Of a stretch of DNA of 64,000 nt, positions 8,886 through 19,481 are shown piece after piece (position 1 is the stretch's first letter; every line of letters begins with the position of its first letter). This DNA is from Amycolatopsis australiensis (GTDB lineage: Bacteria; Actinomycetota; Actinomycetes; Mycobacteriales; Pseudonocardiaceae). Under the pieces are notes generated by a model. It was not told where the DNA came from. It saw only the letters and a program-made list of their open reading frames with translations, and searched no databases. The translations under genes and the position numbers were made by a program. The stretch is from NCBI RefSeq assembly GCF_900119165.1, contig NZ_FPJG01000006.1, positions 124,001-188,000 on the forward strand, written 5' to 3'.

Positions 8886-10187
8886 TCAGGCGAGGGACGT
8901 CAGAGCGGTGTGGACCAGGGTCCGGACTCCACAGAGGAGAGCACGTTCGTCCAGGACGAAGGTGGGGCGGTGGATGTCCGACTGCGGGTCCGGGGATCCC
9001 GGCCACACGCCCAGGCGGGCGAAGGCTCCCTGGATGTGCTCCAGGTACCAGCCGAAGTCCTCGCCGCCGGAGGACTGCTCCGTCGAGGCCACCGCGCGCT
9101 CGCCAAGGGCCGCCTCCGCGCCCGCGCGCATCAGGGCCGTCGACTCCGGGTCCGACACCACCGGCGGGACGCCGCGGCGGTAGTCCAGCGAGAAGCCGAC
9201 GCCCGTCGGAGCCAGCAGGGACTGCACCGACGACGCCACCAGTGGCTCCAGCGCCGTCCAGACCTCGTGGTCCGCCGTCCGCAGCGTGCCGCGCAGGACG
9301 CCGTCCTGCGGGACCGCGTTCGCCGCCTGGCCCGCGTGCACCGCGCCCCAGACCAGCACCGTTCCCGAGCGCGGGTCGACGCGCCGCGACAGCAGCGCGG
9401 GCAGCCCGGTGATCACCGTGCCCAGCGCGTGGACCAGGTCGGCCGTCAGGTGCGGGCGGGACGTGTGCCCGCCCGGCGACGTCAGCCGCAGCTCGATCAG
9501 GTCCGCGGCCGACGTCAGCGCGCCCACGCGCATCCCGATGCGGCCCACCTCCAGGCGCGGGTCGACGTGCAGGCCGTAGATCCGCTCGACGCCGTCCAGC
9601 GCGCCCGCCGCGATCATGTCCAGCGCGCCGCCGGGCATGACCTCCTCGGCGGGCTGGAAGATCAGCCGCACCCGGCCGGGCAGCTCGGGCGCGCCGGCCA
9701 GCGCGCGGGCCGCGCCGAGCAGGATCGCCGTGTGGGCGTCGTGGCCGCACATGTGGGCCGCGCCCTCGACGGTCGAGGAGTACGGCAGCCCGGTCGCCTC
9801 GGTGAGCGGCAGCGCGTCCATGTCCGCGCGCAGCGCCACGCACCGCTCGCCGCTGCCGATGTCGCAGACGACGCCCGTGCCGGCCGGCAGCACCCACGGC
9901 TTGAGCCCGACGGCGCGCAGCAGCGTGACGACCAGTTCCGTGGTCGCGAACTCGTGCCGGGACAGCTCCGGGTGCGCGTGGATGTGCCGCCGCCAGGCGA
10001 GCACGTCGGTCGCGTTGGCGCGCAGCCAGTCGTCCAGCCAGAACGGGCCGCGGCCCGCACCAAGGTCCTCCACGGGAGCCATGCTTACGCCGGCTTCGGA
10101 AATGAGCGCTTCGGACCCCTCCATGGGGTTGATGATGCGCCCATGGGGGTCGCCTGGAACGTCCGGTCGTGAGTCGAGCACCGTCAC
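8886..10187 (-). CDS. M20-family amidohydrolase (AmiA1/AmiB1 type)
   Basis: Zn-dependent amidohydrolase/carboxypeptidase of 433 residues. Metal ligands lie in HMCGHDAHTAILLGAARAL, FQPAEEVMPGGA and the C-terminal SSGGEDFGWYLEHI; ALRADMDALPL is also typical. The family cleaves N-acyl amino acids or peptides, and the substrate cannot be inferred. The GTG at 10185-10187 follows GGGAGGAGG by 6 nt. M. tuberculosis has two such genes (amiA1, amiB1) at this place; here there is one. Confidence 0.87.
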   Translation of the reverse strand: MTVLDSRPDVPGDPHGRIINPMEGSEALISEAGVSMAPVEDLGAGRGPFWLDDWLRANATDVLAWRRHIHAHPELSRHEFATTELVVTLLRAVGLKPWVLPAGTGVVCDIGSGERCVALRADMDALPLTEATGLPYSSTVEGAAHMCGHDAHTAILLGAARALAGAPELPGRVRLIFQPAEEVMPGGALDMIAAGALDGVERIYGLHVDPRLEVGRIGMRVGALTSAADLIELRLTSPGGHTSRPHLTADLVHALGTVITGLPALLSRRVDPRSGTVLVWGAVHAGQAANAVPQDGVLRGTLRTADHEVWTALEPLVASSVQSLLAPTGVGFSLDYRRGVPPVVSDPESTALMRAGAEAALGERAVASTEQSSGGEDFGWYLEHIQGAFARLGVWPGSPDPQSDIHRPTFVLDERALLCGVRTLVHTALTSLA

Positions 10188-10349
10188 GCCGCACCTCCTC
10201 CCGCAACACGGGTAACCCGCGCGGCGGCTGGGGTCACGCAACGTGCCGATCGATCTGTCGTACGCATTTGCAGACGATCGTGCACCATGCAGCCGGCAAG
10301 GCGCGCCTCGAAAACGGCCGTCCTAGATGGCCGGTACCGGATCTGCGTT

Positions 10350-10388
10350 GAACGGCGCGCGGGAGTTCGGCAACGCCGAACGCCGTTC
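10350..10388 (-). terminator. Hairpin terminator of the 10394-10696 gene
   Basis: GAACGGCG at 10350-10357 pairs with CGCCGTTC at 10381-10388, with an inner stem GTTCGGC/GCCGAAC. It begins 5 bp after the stop at 10394. The rest of 10188-10393 holds no gene. Confidence 0.6.
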
Positions 10389-10393
10389 CCGCG

Positions 10394-10696
10394 TCAGGAC
10401 CCCTTGGCCCGCTTCGAACGGATCCGCCTGCCCCAGATGACGATCGCGAGCAGGACGACCGCGACCACCCCCGCGATCAGCTTGTTCTTGGTCTTCTCGC
10501 TGTTCGCCTTGTCGGTCTGGGCCGGGTCGAGGACCGGGCCGGGCGGCTGGGTCTGCACCGGCACCAGCACGGGAGAAGCGTGCGCCACGGTCACCGTGAC
10601 GGCCGCCGTGCGCACCGGCTCGGCCAGCGCCGGCGACGCGGTGAACAGCACCGCGCCGAGCACCCCGACCAGGACCAGACCCCGCAGTTTCGCCAT
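10394..10696 (-). CDS. Small membrane-anchored exported protein, unknown function
   Basis: 100 residues: signal peptide (MAKLRGLVLVGVLGAVLFTASPALA), a short extracellular region rich in V, T and P, then one membrane helix (about 75-91, AGVVAVVLLAIVIWG) and a basic tail RRIRSKRAKGS. The ATG at 10694-10696 follows AAGGGA. It lies 49 bp downstream of meaB in the same direction, so it may be the last gene of the mut operon, but nothing in it suggests a link to B12. Confidence 0.7.
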   Translation of the reverse strand: MAKLRGLVLVGVLGAVLFTASPALAEPVRTAAVTVTVAHASPVLVPVQTQPPGPVLDPAQTDKANSEKTKNKLIAGVVAVVLLAIVIWGRRIRSKRAKGS

Positions 10697-10745
10697 GTCA
10701 TCCCTTCGCCTCGCCAGGCATTGTGCCCGCGGACCGCCCGGGGTG

Positions 10746-11741
10746 TCAGCCACCGCGCGGTGGACTGAACGCGTCGAGGATCCGCTGAGCACCGAGGGTA
10801 GCCGTCAGCTCACCGTCCCGCACCGCCCGTTCGACGTCGGGAACGACCGTTCGCACGTCCGGATGCGCCGCCAGCCGACTCAGCAGCTGTTCGCGGACCA
10901 TCGCCCACGTCCAGTCGACCTGCTGCTGCCGCCGCCGCGCCGCCAGCTCGCCGGACGCCGTGAGCGTGTCGCGGTGCTTCTCGATCGCACCCCAGACCTC
11001 GTCGAGCCGCAGGTTGTGCAGGCCGCTGCAGGTCAGCACCGGCGGGGTCCACGACGCCTCGGGCCCGTAGATCATCCGCAGCGCGCCGGACAGCTCCCGC
11101 GCGGCGCGCCGCGCGTCCCGCTCGTGGTCGCCGTCGGCCTTGTTGACCGCGATGACGTCGGCCAGCTCCAGCACGCCCTTCTTGATGCCCTGGAGCTGGT
11201 CGCCGGTGCGGGCCAGGGTGAGGAACAGGAAGCAGTCGACCATGTTCGCCACGGTCACCTCGGACTGCCCGACGCCGACCGTCTCCACCAGCACGATGTC
11301 GTAGCCGGCGGCCTCCATCAGCACGATCGTCTCACGGGTCGCCCGCGCGACGCCGCCGAGCGTGCCGGACGTCGGCGACGGCCGGATGAACGCCCGTTCG
11401 TCGACCGCCAGCCGCGCCATCCGGGTCTTGTCGCCGAGGATCGACCCGCCGGTGCGCGTCGACGACGGGTCGACGGCCAGCACGGCGACGCGGTGCCCCG
11501 CCGCGGTCAGGTCCGTGCCCAGCTGATCGATGAATGTCGACTTGCCGACACCGGGCACGCCGGTGATGCCGACGCGCTGGGCGCCGCCCGCCGACGGCAG
11601 CAGCTCGACCAGCAGCTCCTGGGCCAGCGCCCGGTGGTCCTCCCGCTGCGACTCGACCAGCGTGATCGCCTTCGACAGCGTCCCGCGGTCGCCCGCCAGG
11701 ACGCCCTTGGCGTAGGCGGTGACGTCGATCTTGCGCGGCAA
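10746..11741 (-). CDS. meaB: MeaB, GTPase chaperone of methylmalonyl-CoA mutase
   Basis: 331-residue G3E GTPase that guards and reloads the B12 cofactor of the mutase. The Walker A loop GITGVPGVGKST lies near residue 58; VLAVDPSSTRTGGSILGDKTRM and ETVGVGQSEVTVANMVD are family signatures, and NKADGDH is the guanine-specificity motif. It starts 3 bp after mutB, forming a mutA-mutB-meaB operon. Confidence 0.94.
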   Translation of the reverse strand: MPRKIDVTAYAKGVLAGDRGTLSKAITLVESQREDHRALAQELLVELLPSAGGAQRVGITGVPGVGKSTFIDQLGTDLTAAGHRVAVLAVDPSSTRTGGSILGDKTRMARLAVDERAFIRPSPTSGTLGGVARATRETIVLMEAAGYDIVLVETVGVGQSEVTVANMVDCFLFLTLARTGDQLQGIKKGVLELADVIAVNKADGDHERDARRAARELSGALRMIYGPEASWTPPVLTCSGLHNLRLDEVWGAIEKHRDTLTASGELAARRRQQQVDWTWAMVREQLLSRLAAHPDVRTVVPDVERAVRDGELTATLGAQRILDAFSPPRGG

Positions 11742-11744
11742 GGG

Positions 11745-13913
11745 TCAGGACTCCCGCGCCGACAGCTGGCCGAGCAGGTCGATGGCCGCGTCCGCGAGCA
11801 CCGTGCCGGGTCCGAAGATGGCCGCCGCCCCGGCCTCGCGCAGCGCCGGGTAGTCCTGCGGCGGGATGACGCCGCCGACGACCACCATGATGTCCTCGCG
11901 GCCCAGCTCGGCCAGCTCGTGGCGCAGCGCCGGCACCAGCGACAGGTGGCCGGCGGCCAGCGACGAGACGCCGACGACGTGCACGTCCGCCTCGATCGCC
12001 TGGCGGGCGACCTCGGCCGGGGTGGAGAACAGCGGGCCGACGTCGACGTCGAAGCCGAGGTCGGCGAAGCCGGTGGCGATCACCTTCTGGCCGCGGTCGT
12101 GGCCGTCCTGGCCCATCTTCGCGACGAGGATCCGGGGTCGCCGGCCCTCCTCCGCGGCGAACTCCTCGACCAGCGCACGGGCCTTCTCGACGTTCTGCGT
12201 CTTCCCCACCTCTTCCCGGTACACCCCCGAGATGGTCCGAATCTGGCCGGAGTGCCGGCCCCAGACCTTCTCGAGCGCGTCGGAGATCTCGCCGACCGTG
12301 GCCTTCGCGCGGGCCGCGTCGATGGCCAGCTCCAGGAGGTTGCCGCCGTTCTGGGCGCCTTCGGTGAGCCGCCGCAGGGCGTCCTCGGTCGCGGCCGGAT
12401 CCCGCTCGGCGCGCAGCCGCCGCAGCTTTTCCAGCTGCTGGGCGCGGACGCCGGCGTTGTCGACCTTCAGCACTTCGATCTCGATGTCGTCGGTGACCTG
12501 GTACTTGTTGACGCCGATGACCGGCTGGCGGCCGGAGTCGATGCGCGCCTGGGTGCGCGCGGCGGCTTCCTCGATGCGCAGCTTGGGGATGCCCGCGTCG
12601 ATCGCCTTGGCCATGCCGCCGGCCTGCTCGACTTCGGTGATGTGGCCCCACGCCTTGCGCGCGAGGTCGTAGGTCAGCTTCTCGACGAACGCGCTGCCGC
12701 CCCACGGGTCGATCACGCGCGTGGTGCCTGATTCCTGCTGCAGCAGCAGCTGCGTGTTGCGGGCGATCCGCGCGGAGAAGTCGGTCGGGAGGGCGAGGGC
12801 CTCGTCGAGGGCGTTGGTGTGCAGCGACTGCGTGTGCCCCTGAGTGGCGGCCATCGCCTCGACGCAGGTGCGGACGACGTTGTTGTAGACGTCCTGCGCG
12901 GTCAGCGACCAGCCCGACGTCTGGGAGTGCGTACGCAGCGAAAGCGACTTCGACGACTGCGGGTTGAAGCCCTTCACCAGCTTCGCCCACAGGAGACGCG
13001 CCGCGCGCAGCTTCGCGACCTCCATGAAGAAGTTCATGCCGATCGCCCAGAAGAACGACAGCCGCGGGGCGAACTTGTCGACGCTCAGCCCGGCGTCGAC
13101 ACCCGATCGGATGTACTCGACGCCGTCCGCGAGCGTGTACGCCAGCTCCAGGTCGGCGGTCGCCCCGGCTTCCTGCATGTGGTAGCCGGAGATGGAGATC
13201 GAGTTGTACTTCGGCATGTGCTGCGAAGTGAAGGCGAAGATGTCGGAGATGATCCGCATCGACGGCTGCGGCGGGTAGATGTAGGTGTTGCGGACCATGA
13301 ACTCCTTGAGGATGTCGTTCTGGATGGTCCCCGCGAGCTGCTCCGGCTTCACCCCCTGCTCCTCGGCCGCGACGACGTAGAGGGCGAGCACCGGCAGCAC
13401 CGCGCCGTTCATCGTCATGGACACCGACATCTTGTCCAGCGGGATGCCGTCGAAGAGCTGGCGCATGTCGTAGATCGAGTCGATGGCGACACCCGCCATG
13501 CCGACGTCGCCGGAGACGCGCGGGTGATCGGAGTCGTAGCCGCGGTGGGTGGCCAGGTCGAAGGCGACCGAAAGCCCCTTCTGCCCGGCGGCGAGGTTGC
13601 GCCGGTAGAAGGCGTTGGACTCCTCGGCGGTGGAGAACCCGGCGTACTGGCGGATGGTCCACGGCTGGTTGACGTACATCGTCGGGTACGGCCCGCGCAG
13701 GAACGGCGCGATGCCGGGGTAGGTGTGCAGGAAGTCCACATCGGACAGGTCGGCGGCGGTGTAGACGGGCTTGACGCCGATGCCCTCGGGCGTCTCCCAG
13801 GCCAGCGCGTCCGGGCCCTTGCCGGTGGCGTTCTCCACCGCGCGCGCCCACGTGCCGCGGTCGCCGGTGGCGGGCGTGCCGAGTTCGACGCCGGCGAAGT
13901 TCGGGATGGTCAT
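11745..13913 (-). CDS. mutB: Methylmalonyl-CoA mutase, large (catalytic) subunit
   Basis: 722-residue B12 enzyme interconverting (R)-methylmalonyl-CoA and succinyl-CoA. The substrate barrel includes [22 protein letters not shown] and [18 protein letters not shown]. The C-terminal cobalamin domain has the His ligand in [27 protein letters not shown] (near residue 600). It starts with the ATG overlapping the mutA stop by 4 nt. Propionyl-CoA from odd-chain fat or amino acids enters the citric acid cycle here, or methylmalonyl-CoA is drawn off for polyketides. Confidence 0.96.
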   Translation of the reverse strand: MTIPNFAGVELGTPATGDRGTWARAVENATGKGPDALAWETPEGIGVKPVYTAADLSDVDFLHTYPGIAPFLRGPYPTMYVNQPWTIRQYAGFSTAEESNAFYRRNLAAGQKGLSVAFDLATHRGYDSDHPRVSGDVGMAGVAIDSIYDMRQLFDGIPLDKMSVSMTMNGAVLPVLALYVVAAEEQGVKPEQLAGTIQNDILKEFMVRNTYIYPPQPSMRIISDIFAFTSQHMPKYNSISISGYHMQEAGATADLELAYTLADGVEYIRSGVDAGLSVDKFAPRLSFFWAIGMNFFMEVAKLRAARLLWAKLVKGFNPQSSKSLSLRTHSQTSGWSLTAQDVYNNVVRTCVEAMAATQGHTQSLHTNALDEALALPTDFSARIARNTQLLLQQESGTTRVIDPWGGSAFVEKLTYDLARKAWGHITEVEQAGGMAKAIDAGIPKLRIEEAAARTQARIDSGRQPVIGVNKYQVTDDIEIEVLKVDNAGVRAQQLEKLRRLRAERDPAATEDALRRLTEGAQNGGNLLELAIDAARAKATVGEISDALEKVWGRHSGQIRTISGVYREEVGKTQNVEKARALVEEFAAEEGRRPRILVAKMGQDGHDRGQKVIATGFADLGFDVDVGPLFSTPAEVARQAIEADVHVVGVSSLAAGHLSLVPALRHELAELGREDIMVVVGGVIPPQDYPALREAGAAAIFGPGTVLADAAIDLLGQLSARES

Positions 13914-15745
13914 CGCGCAACTCCCAGCTTGGCGTGCAGGCCGTTGAGGACTTCGAGGGCGTCGCACCCGGCGAAGACGTTCTCGTCGATGCCGTCGTAC
14001 TCGCCCTTGCCCGCGAGCAGGACGTACTCGGCGCCGAGGGACGCGGCGACGTCGGCCGCCTGCGCGGAGTAGGCCTCGTCGGTACCGCAGATACAGGCGA
14101 TCCGCGCCCCGCTCGCGCGGAAGGCGCCGGGCAGGTCGTCGGTCGCGCCCGGGTTGACGGCCTCGATGCCGCCGGCCTGGAACAGGTTCGCGGCGAAGCC
14201 GGCCCGCGCGGTGTGCGCGGCGACCGGCCCGAGGGTGGCGAGGAAGATCTTGGGCCGCGAGCCGTGCGAAGCGAGGTACGCGTCCGAAGCGTCGCGCAGC
14301 GCTTCGAAGCCTTCGGCGTACCGGTGCCGCGGCAGGCCGCCCTCCATAGTGGACTCGACGGGCTCGCGGACCACCGGCTTCTCGGCCAGGTCGGGGAACT
14401 CGCTGACGCCGGTGAGCGGGTCTCGCCGGGTGGCGATCCGCTTCGCGCGCTTCTCCCAGGTGGCGGCCAGCCGGGACGCCAGCGCGCCGGACGAAAGCTC
14501 GGCGACCAGGCCACCCGCGCCCTCGATGGCGGTGAACTCGGCCCACGCGGCGTGCGCGAGGTCGTCGGTGAGCTTCTCGACGTACCAGGAGCCGCCGGCC
14601 GGGTCGACCACGCCGGCCAGCTTGGACTCCTCCAGCAGCACGGCGTGGGTGTTGCGGGCGATCCGCGCCGAGAACGCGTCGGGCTTGCCGATCGCCGCGT
14701 CGAACGGCAGCACCGTGATCGCGTCCGCGTCGCCGACACCCGCGCCGAAGCAGGCGACCGTCGTGCGCAGCATGTTCACCCACGGGTCGCGCCGGGTCAG
14801 CATCGCGGGCGACGTCACCGCGTGCTGGCGCATCGGCGAGGAGAACCCGCAGACCTCGGCGACCCGGGCCCAGAGCCGGCGGGCCGCGCGCAGCTTCGCG
14901 ATGGTGGAGAACTGGTCGGCGGTCGCGGCGAGCCGGAACTCCAGCTGGGCGGCCGCGGCCTCGACGTCGAGCCCCGCGTCCGTCAGCGCCCGCAGGTAGG
15001 CGACACCGGCCGCGATCAGCGCGCCCAGCTCCTGCGCGTCCGACCCGCCGGCTTCGTGGAACGGCAGGCCGTCGGCGACGACCGTGCGCACCTTCGGGTA
15101 CTTCCCGGCGACACGCGCGGCGAGCGCGGCGGCCGGTCCGAGGTCGGCGGCCGAGCCGGTGCGCGCCGCCAGCCCGATCGGGTCGGCGCCGAGCACGGCG
15201 GTGGCCTCGCTCGCCGGGATCTCCCGCTCGTCGAACAGCGTCAGCAGTTCCGAAGCCGCTTCTTCGTAGTCGGCCCCCGCGTCGAGGACGACCGGGGCCA
15301 GGTCGAGGTAGACCTCGTTGAGCGCGTCGGCGACCGACGCGGGCGGGACGGCCAGCCAGATCGACGTCACGCCGCCTTCGAGGTCGGCGAGGATCGCCTT
15401 GTTGACCGCGCGGGCGTCGTCGCCGGCGAAGCGGGCCCGGACGTCCCAGCCGGTGCTGACGTGGCCTTCCGCCCGGGCGCCGCGCACGTACGGCGGCACG
15501 CCGGGGAAGCCGCTGTCCCACGGCACGTCTTCGGCCGTGTACAGGGGCTGGATCTCGATGCCGTCGTAGGTCCGCGTGACGAGCTTGCTCTCCGGGGCAC
15601 CCTGGAAGTCTTCGGGCAGCTTGCCGCTCTTGCGCAGGACACCGGCGACGAGCTCCTGCCACTGCTCGCGCGTCGCCTGCGGGAACTCGGCCGCCAGGTC
15701 GAGTTCGGAGATCGGCGCTGACTCCGGACCGGCCACTTCAGTCAT
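13910..15745 (-). CDS. mutA: Methylmalonyl-CoA mutase, small subunit
   Basis: 611-residue partner of MutB. It has the same fold but a degenerate cobalamin domain: at the place of DxHxxG the sequence reads [30 protein letters not shown], so it binds no B12, as in other heterodimeric mutases. The ATG at 15743-15745 starts [22 protein letters not shown]; no strong ribosome site is seen. No cobalamin riboswitch is visible in the 97-bp leader. Confidence 0.93.
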   Translation of the reverse strand: MTEVAGPESAPISELDLAAEFPQATREQWQELVAGVLRKSGKLPEDFQGAPESKLVTRTYDGIEIQPLYTAEDVPWDSGFPGVPPYVRGARAEGHVSTGWDVRARFAGDDARAVNKAILADLEGGVTSIWLAVPPASVADALNEVYLDLAPVVLDAGADYEEAASELLTLFDEREIPASEATAVLGADPIGLAARTGSAADLGPAAALAARVAGKYPKVRTVVADGLPFHEAGGSDAQELGALIAAGVAYLRALTDAGLDVEAAAAQLEFRLAATADQFSTIAKLRAARRLWARVAEVCGFSSPMRQHAVTSPAMLTRRDPWVNMLRTTVACFGAGVGDADAITVLPFDAAIGKPDAFSARIARNTHAVLLEESKLAGVVDPAGGSWYVEKLTDDLAHAAWAEFTAIEGAGGLVAELSSGALASRLAATWEKRAKRIATRRDPLTGVSEFPDLAEKPVVREPVESTMEGGLPRHRYAEGFEALRDASDAYLASHGSRPKIFLATLGPVAAHTARAGFAANLFQAGGIEAVNPGATDDLPGAFRASGARIACICGTDEAYSAQAADVAASLGAEYVLLAGKGEYDGIDENVFAGCDALEVLNGLHAKLGVAR

Positions 15746-15842
15746 ACCCAGTGATGGTAGAGGCACGGGCCGCGTCCGACCTGTGACTCTAGTCGCGCCC
15801 CTATGCGGATAAGGGTCGATCGGGTACGCCACAATTGGGGAC

Positions 15843-17594
15843 GTGCCCCCATCCAGCGAAGAGACACGAGTGGTCGCCGGTCGCTACCGGCTGCGTTCGG
15901 TGCTCGGCTCCGGGTCCATGGGCACCGTCTGGTCGGCCTACGACGAGTTCCTGCACCGGCAGGTGGCCGTCAAGGAGATGAAGGTGCCGCCGGGCATCCC
16001 GGCGTCGCAGGCGGACGAGCTGCGGGAGCGGACGCTGCGCGAAGCCCGCGCGATCGCCGTGCTGTCCCACCCGAACGTGATCATCCTGCACGACGTCGCC
16101 CGCGAGGACGACCAGCCGTTCGTGGTCATGGAGCTGCTGCCTTCGCGCAGCCTCGCGCACATCCTGCGCGACCACGGGCCGCTGACCGTCGAGCAGGCCG
16201 CCGCGGTCGGCATCGCGGTGGCCTCCGCGCTGGAGGCCGCGCATGCCGCCGGCATCACCCACCGCGACGTCAAGCCGGGCAACGTCCTGGTGGCCAGCGA
16301 CGGCCGGATCAAGCTCACGGACTTCGGCATCGCCCGCAACGTCTCCGAGGCGACCATGACCCGCACCGGGATCATGCTGGGCTCGCCCGCCTACATCGCG
16401 CCGGAGGTCGCCTCCGGCGGCGCCGTCACGCCGGCCGCGGACCTCTGGGGCCTCGGCGCGACGCTGTTCGCCGCGGTCGAGGGCGCGCCGCCGTACGACG
16501 CCGACGGCGACCCGCTGGAAACCGTCGGCAAGGTCGTCAACGGCAAGGTGCCCGAGCCGAAGGACGGGCCGCTGGCCGACGTCATCACCGCGCTGATGAA
16601 GAAGGAGCCGGGCGAGCGGATCACGCTGCGGGACGTCCGGCACCGGCTGTACCCGCTGCAGACGAAGACGCCGCTGGACCTCTTCGGGCCCGAACTGTTC
16701 CGCACCCCGGACGGGAAGAAGACGTCCGCGCAGCCGGACGCGACCGACACGCAGGTGATCAAGACCGTCCTGCCGGAGAAGCCGTCGAAGGCGGAGAAGC
16801 AGGCCGAGGGGTCGAGCAGCGAGCTGGCCGCCGACCCGGGCCCGCTGCCGTTCCTGCGCCCGCCCCCCTCGCCCGCGACCGACCCGCCGACGGTGTTCGT
16901 GCCGCCGCCGCCCGGGCCGGGACGGCGGACCGCGCGGGCCACGGCCGTGCTCGTCGCGGTGGCGATCCTGCTCTTCCTGCTGGCCGCGGGCGGCGGGTTC
17001 GCGCTGGCCAGGACGGTCGGCGGGCAGCCGCTGCTGCCCCCGGGCGGCGAGCCGGCGGCCACGTCGAACGGGCCCACCGAGCTGCCCGCGCCGGTGCTGG
17101 TGCGCCAGACCGGCGACGGCAGCTACGCGACCGGCGACGGCGGGCAGTTCGCCCTCGACGTGCCGGAGGGCTGGCAGAAGTTCTCCGCCACGCACAACAC
17201 GAAGTTCGGGGTCAGCCTGGCCGTCCAGTACGTCTCGCCGGACGGGCGCCGGTCGCTGCGGCTGGAGCGGCTGGCGAAGTACTTCGGCCAGTTCCCCAAC
17301 GACGACGAGTACATCGCCTGGCTGAAGCAGTCCAACTCCGGCAACGCGCTGGAGCTGTTCCCGCCGCAGCCGCTGCCGGACGGCAAGGGCACGACGCTGG
17401 TCTACCGCATGGCCGAAGGCGGCAGCCAGCACCCGGGCGACGGCGCCGGCGGCACCCGCGTCACGTTCGCGAACCTGGTCAGGGCGGGCACCAGCCTGTG
17501 GATCCTCTCGGTCACCGCGCCCGCCGAGCAGGAGAACGCGGCCAAGGCGGACGTCTTCGACCCCATCGCCCGCACGCTGAGCGTCACGGACTAG
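15843..17594 (+). CDS. Transmembrane serine/threonine protein kinase
   Basis: 583 residues. The kinase domain (about 13-275) has the Gly loop GSGSMGTVW, the Lys in QVAVKEMKV, HRDVKPGNV, the DFGIA metal motif and SPAYIAPEV. A Pro-rich linker leads to one membrane helix (about 362-385, ATAVLVAVAILLFLLAAGGGFALA), then an extracellular domain of about 190 residues of unknown fold that may sense a ligand. It carries no PASTA repeats, so it is not PknB-like. The start is GTG. It is divergent from mutA with 97 bp between. Confidence 0.92.
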   Translation: MPPSSEETRVVAGRYRLRSVLGSGSMGTVWSAYDEFLHRQVAVKEMKVPPGIPASQADELRERTLREARAIAVLSHPNVIILHDVAREDDQPFVVMELLPSRSLAHILRDHGPLTVEQAAAVGIAVASALEAAHAAGITHRDVKPGNVLVASDGRIKLTDFGIARNVSEATMTRTGIMLGSPAYIAPEVASGGAVTPAADLWGLGATLFAAVEGAPPYDADGDPLETVGKVVNGKVPEPKDGPLADVITALMKKEPGERITLRDVRHRLYPLQTKTPLDLFGPELFRTPDGKKTSAQPDATDTQVIKTVLPEKPSKAEKQAEGSSSELAADPGPLPFLRPPPSPATDPPTVFVPPPPGPGRRTARATAVLVAVAILLFLLAAGGGFALARTVGGQPLLPPGGEPAATSNGPTELPAPVLVRQTGDGSYATGDGGQFALDVPEGWQKFSATHNTKFGVSLAVQYVSPDGRRSLRLERLAKYFGQFPNDDEYIAWLKQSNSGNALELFPPQPLPDGKGTTLVYRMAEGGSQHPGDGAGGTRVTFANLVRAGTSLWILSVTAPAEQENAAKADVFDPIARTLSVTD

Positions 17595-17795
17595 GTGTAC
17601 TGCCCGGGGAGGTAGCCGATGCGAGCCGGCCCCCAGCGGCGGGCGAGCCGGGCCTTGATGACCCGCCGCTCGGTCCACGTCGGCGTCCGCCCTGCGCTGG
17701 TCCGCGGCCGGCTGGACCGTCGAGCATCCCTGTTCACCCTGGTCGCAGTAGCGAGCGGCCCATCGGGCGGTGGTGAAGACCGACACCTGGAAACT
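17595..17795 (-). pseudogene. IS481-family transposase remnant, frameshifted
   Basis: The gap between the kinase and the MerR gene reads, on the minus strand, FQVSVFTTARWAARYCDQGEQG and then, after a shift of frame, RRSSRPRTSAGRTPTWTER and RVIKARLARRWGPARIGYL. This follows the order of the N-terminal HTH and linker of IS481 transposases (ARxWxxRYxxxGxxG, DRSSRPxxS, RRWGPxRIxxxLG). Only about 65 residues remain; the DDE core is gone and no terminal repeats were found. Confidence 0.65.
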
Positions 17796-18432
17796 AGGGC
17801 GCCCGGTCCAGCAGCTCACGGGAGGCGAACTCCTGGGCGACGTGACGCAGGCCGGTGAAGATCCGGTCGCCCAGCACCGTGGCGATCAGGCCGGCCTCGA
17901 TGATCTTGTCGAACGACGTCAGCCCGGTCACCACCTCGACGTCGAGCTCCGCGACCCGCAGGGCCAGCACGAAGTACTCGTCGAGGCGTTCGGCCAGCTT
18001 CTCGTGGCCGAGCTCCTTCGCCGTGGCCAGCGCGGCGACCAGGTTGCCGACCGTCCGGTTCTCCTCCGGGTGCCACTTCCAGCCGTGACGGCGGGCGAGG
18101 TCCCGCAGCAGCTCCGATGCCCACTCCGCGGCCTCTTCCGACACCTTCGGGGGGTCGCCCGCGAGCTCCTGCTGGACGACGCCCATCGTCTCGTGCGGGG
18201 TCTCGCCGCCGTCGATCGCCGCGAGGACGGCGCCGACCGAGGCCAGTGGCAGGCCGCCGACCTCGGTGAGCGCCTTGATCAACCGCAGCCGCTGGACGTG
18301 GGCCGCGGAGTAGCGGGCCTGGTTCGGGCTCGTCCGCTCCCCCGGCGGCAGCAGTCCTTCGCGCAGGTAGTACTTGACGGTCGCGACCGGCACCCCCGAC
18401 TCGGCGCTCAGTTCGGCCATCCGCATGCGCAT
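17794..18432 (-). CDS. MerR-family transcriptional regulator
   Basis: About 212 residues. The N-terminal winged HTH reads MAELSAESGVPVATVKYYLREGLLPPG with YSAAHVQRLRLIKAL; the rest is a long helical effector domain without Cys clusters, so it is not a metal sensor of the usual sort. The start is unsure: ATG at 18432, 18426 or 18420, or TTG at 18465 after GAGGAG. It is divergent from a membrane protein gene, and a long dyad lies between them, probably its operator. Confidence 0.85.
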   Translation of the reverse strand: MRMRMAELSAESGVPVATVKYYLREGLLPPGERTSPNQARYSAAHVQRLRLIKALTEVGGLPLASVGAVLAAIDGGETPHETMGVVQQELAGDPPKVSEEAAEWASELLRDLARRHGWKWHPEENRTVGNLVAALATAKELGHEKLAERLDEYFVLALRVAELDVEVVTGLTSFDKIIEAGLIATVLGDRIFTGLRHVAQEFASRELLDRAP

Positions 18433-18483
18433 CCGCTCCGATCCCAGGGTCGGCCTCCGGGGCAACCCTGAAGACTCCTCAGC

Positions 18484-18526
18484 ATGGATAGTTTAGCTTC
18501 CCATAACGGAGAGCTTGACTATCCAT
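18484..18526. promoter_or_regulatory. 19-bp dyad operator between MerR gene and membrane-protein operon
   Basis: Arms 18484-18502 (ATGGATAGTTTAGCTTCCC) and 18508-18526 match as an inverted repeat at 15 of 19 positions with a 5-bp spacer; the outer ATGGATAGT/ACTATCCAT is perfect. Such a long dyad between divergent genes is typical of MerR binding sites. Confidence 0.65.
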
Positions 18527-18539
18527 TCTGGGAGGAACC

Positions 18540-19481
18540 ATGACCATCCTTGCCGACGTCCGGAACAGAACGCGCGGGTGGCACCGGCCGTCCGCGTTCG
18601 CGGCCGTCACCCTCGGCGTGGTGGCGGTGCTGTGCGTCGCCGCGCTGCTCGTCGACCACCGGACCCTCGGTGGCGCGCCGATCTGGGCCAAGCCGTTCAA
18701 GTTCGCCGTGTCCGGCGCGCTCTACTTCGCCACGTGGAGCTGGCTCGTCTCGCTGCTGCCGCGGTTCCGCCGCACAGCGGGCCTGCTGACGAACTTCCTC
18801 GTGCTGATCTTCGCCGCGGAGTACGTCCTGCTGGTGTTCCAGGCGGCACGCGGGCGGGCGAGCCACTTCAACAACGCGACGCCGCTGGACGCCGGGATCT
18901 ACAACGTCATGGGCAAGATGATCATGGGCCTGTGGGTGGCGACGCTCGTGCTGACCGTGCTGGTGATGTTCACCGAGGTGGCGGACCGGGCGAGCTTCTG
19001 GGCCGTGCGCGCCGGCGCCGTGCTGTCGCTCGTGGGGATCTCGCTGGGCATCCTGATGACCAGCCCGACCGCGCAGCAGCGCGCGCAGTGGAAGGCAGGC
19101 GGGCAGCCGGACATGATCGGCGCGCACACCGTCGGGCTCGCGGACGGCGGCCCCGGCCTGCCGATCCTCGGCTGGAGCACGGCCGGCGGCGACCTGCGGA
19201 TCCCGCACTTCGTCGGGATGCACGCGCTGCAGGTGCTGCCGCTGCTGGCGATCGGGCTCCTGGCCCTGGCCGGGCGTTTCCCGCGGCTGCGTGACGGCGT
19301 CGTGCGCGCGCGGCTCGTGCTGATCGGCGCGGCCGCGTACGCGGGCCTGACCGCGCTGGTCACCTGGCAGGCGCTGCGTGCGCAGTCGATCGTGCACCCG
19401 GACGCGGCGACGCTGGGCGCGGCCGCGGCGCTCGTCGCGGCCACCGGGCTGGGCTCGTGGGCGGCGGTGCGCACCCGATGA
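18540..19481 (+). CDS. Conserved multi-pass membrane protein, unknown function
   Basis: 313 residues with about seven membrane segments. Conserved-looking polar motifs are [24 protein letters not shown] near the start, [24 protein letters not shown] and [17 protein letters not shown] recognise this as an actinobacterial membrane family without known role. The ATG follows GGGAGGAACC. Its stop overlaps the next start by 4 nt, and the MerR dyad lies just upstream. Confidence 0.75.
   Translation: MTILADVRNRTRGWHRPSAFAAVTLGVVAVLCVAALLVDHRTLGGAPIWAKPFKFAVSGALYFATWSWLVSLLPRFRRTAGLLTNFLVLIFAAEYVLLVFQAARGRASHFNNATPLDAGIYNVMGKMIMGLWVATLVLTVLVMFTEVADRASFWAVRAGAVLSLVGISLGILMTSPTAQQRAQWKAGGQPDMIGAHTVGLADGGPGLPILGWSTAGGDLRIPHFVGMHALQVLPLLAIGLLALAGRFPRLRDGVVRARLVLIGAAAYAGLTALVTWQALRAQSIVHPDAATLGAAAALVAATGLGSWAAVRTR

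Noticed and set aside
15746..15842. A cobalamin riboswitch was looked for before mutA
   Set aside because: The leader is only 97 bp, shared with the divergent kinase, and shows no B12-box-like sequence or matching stems.
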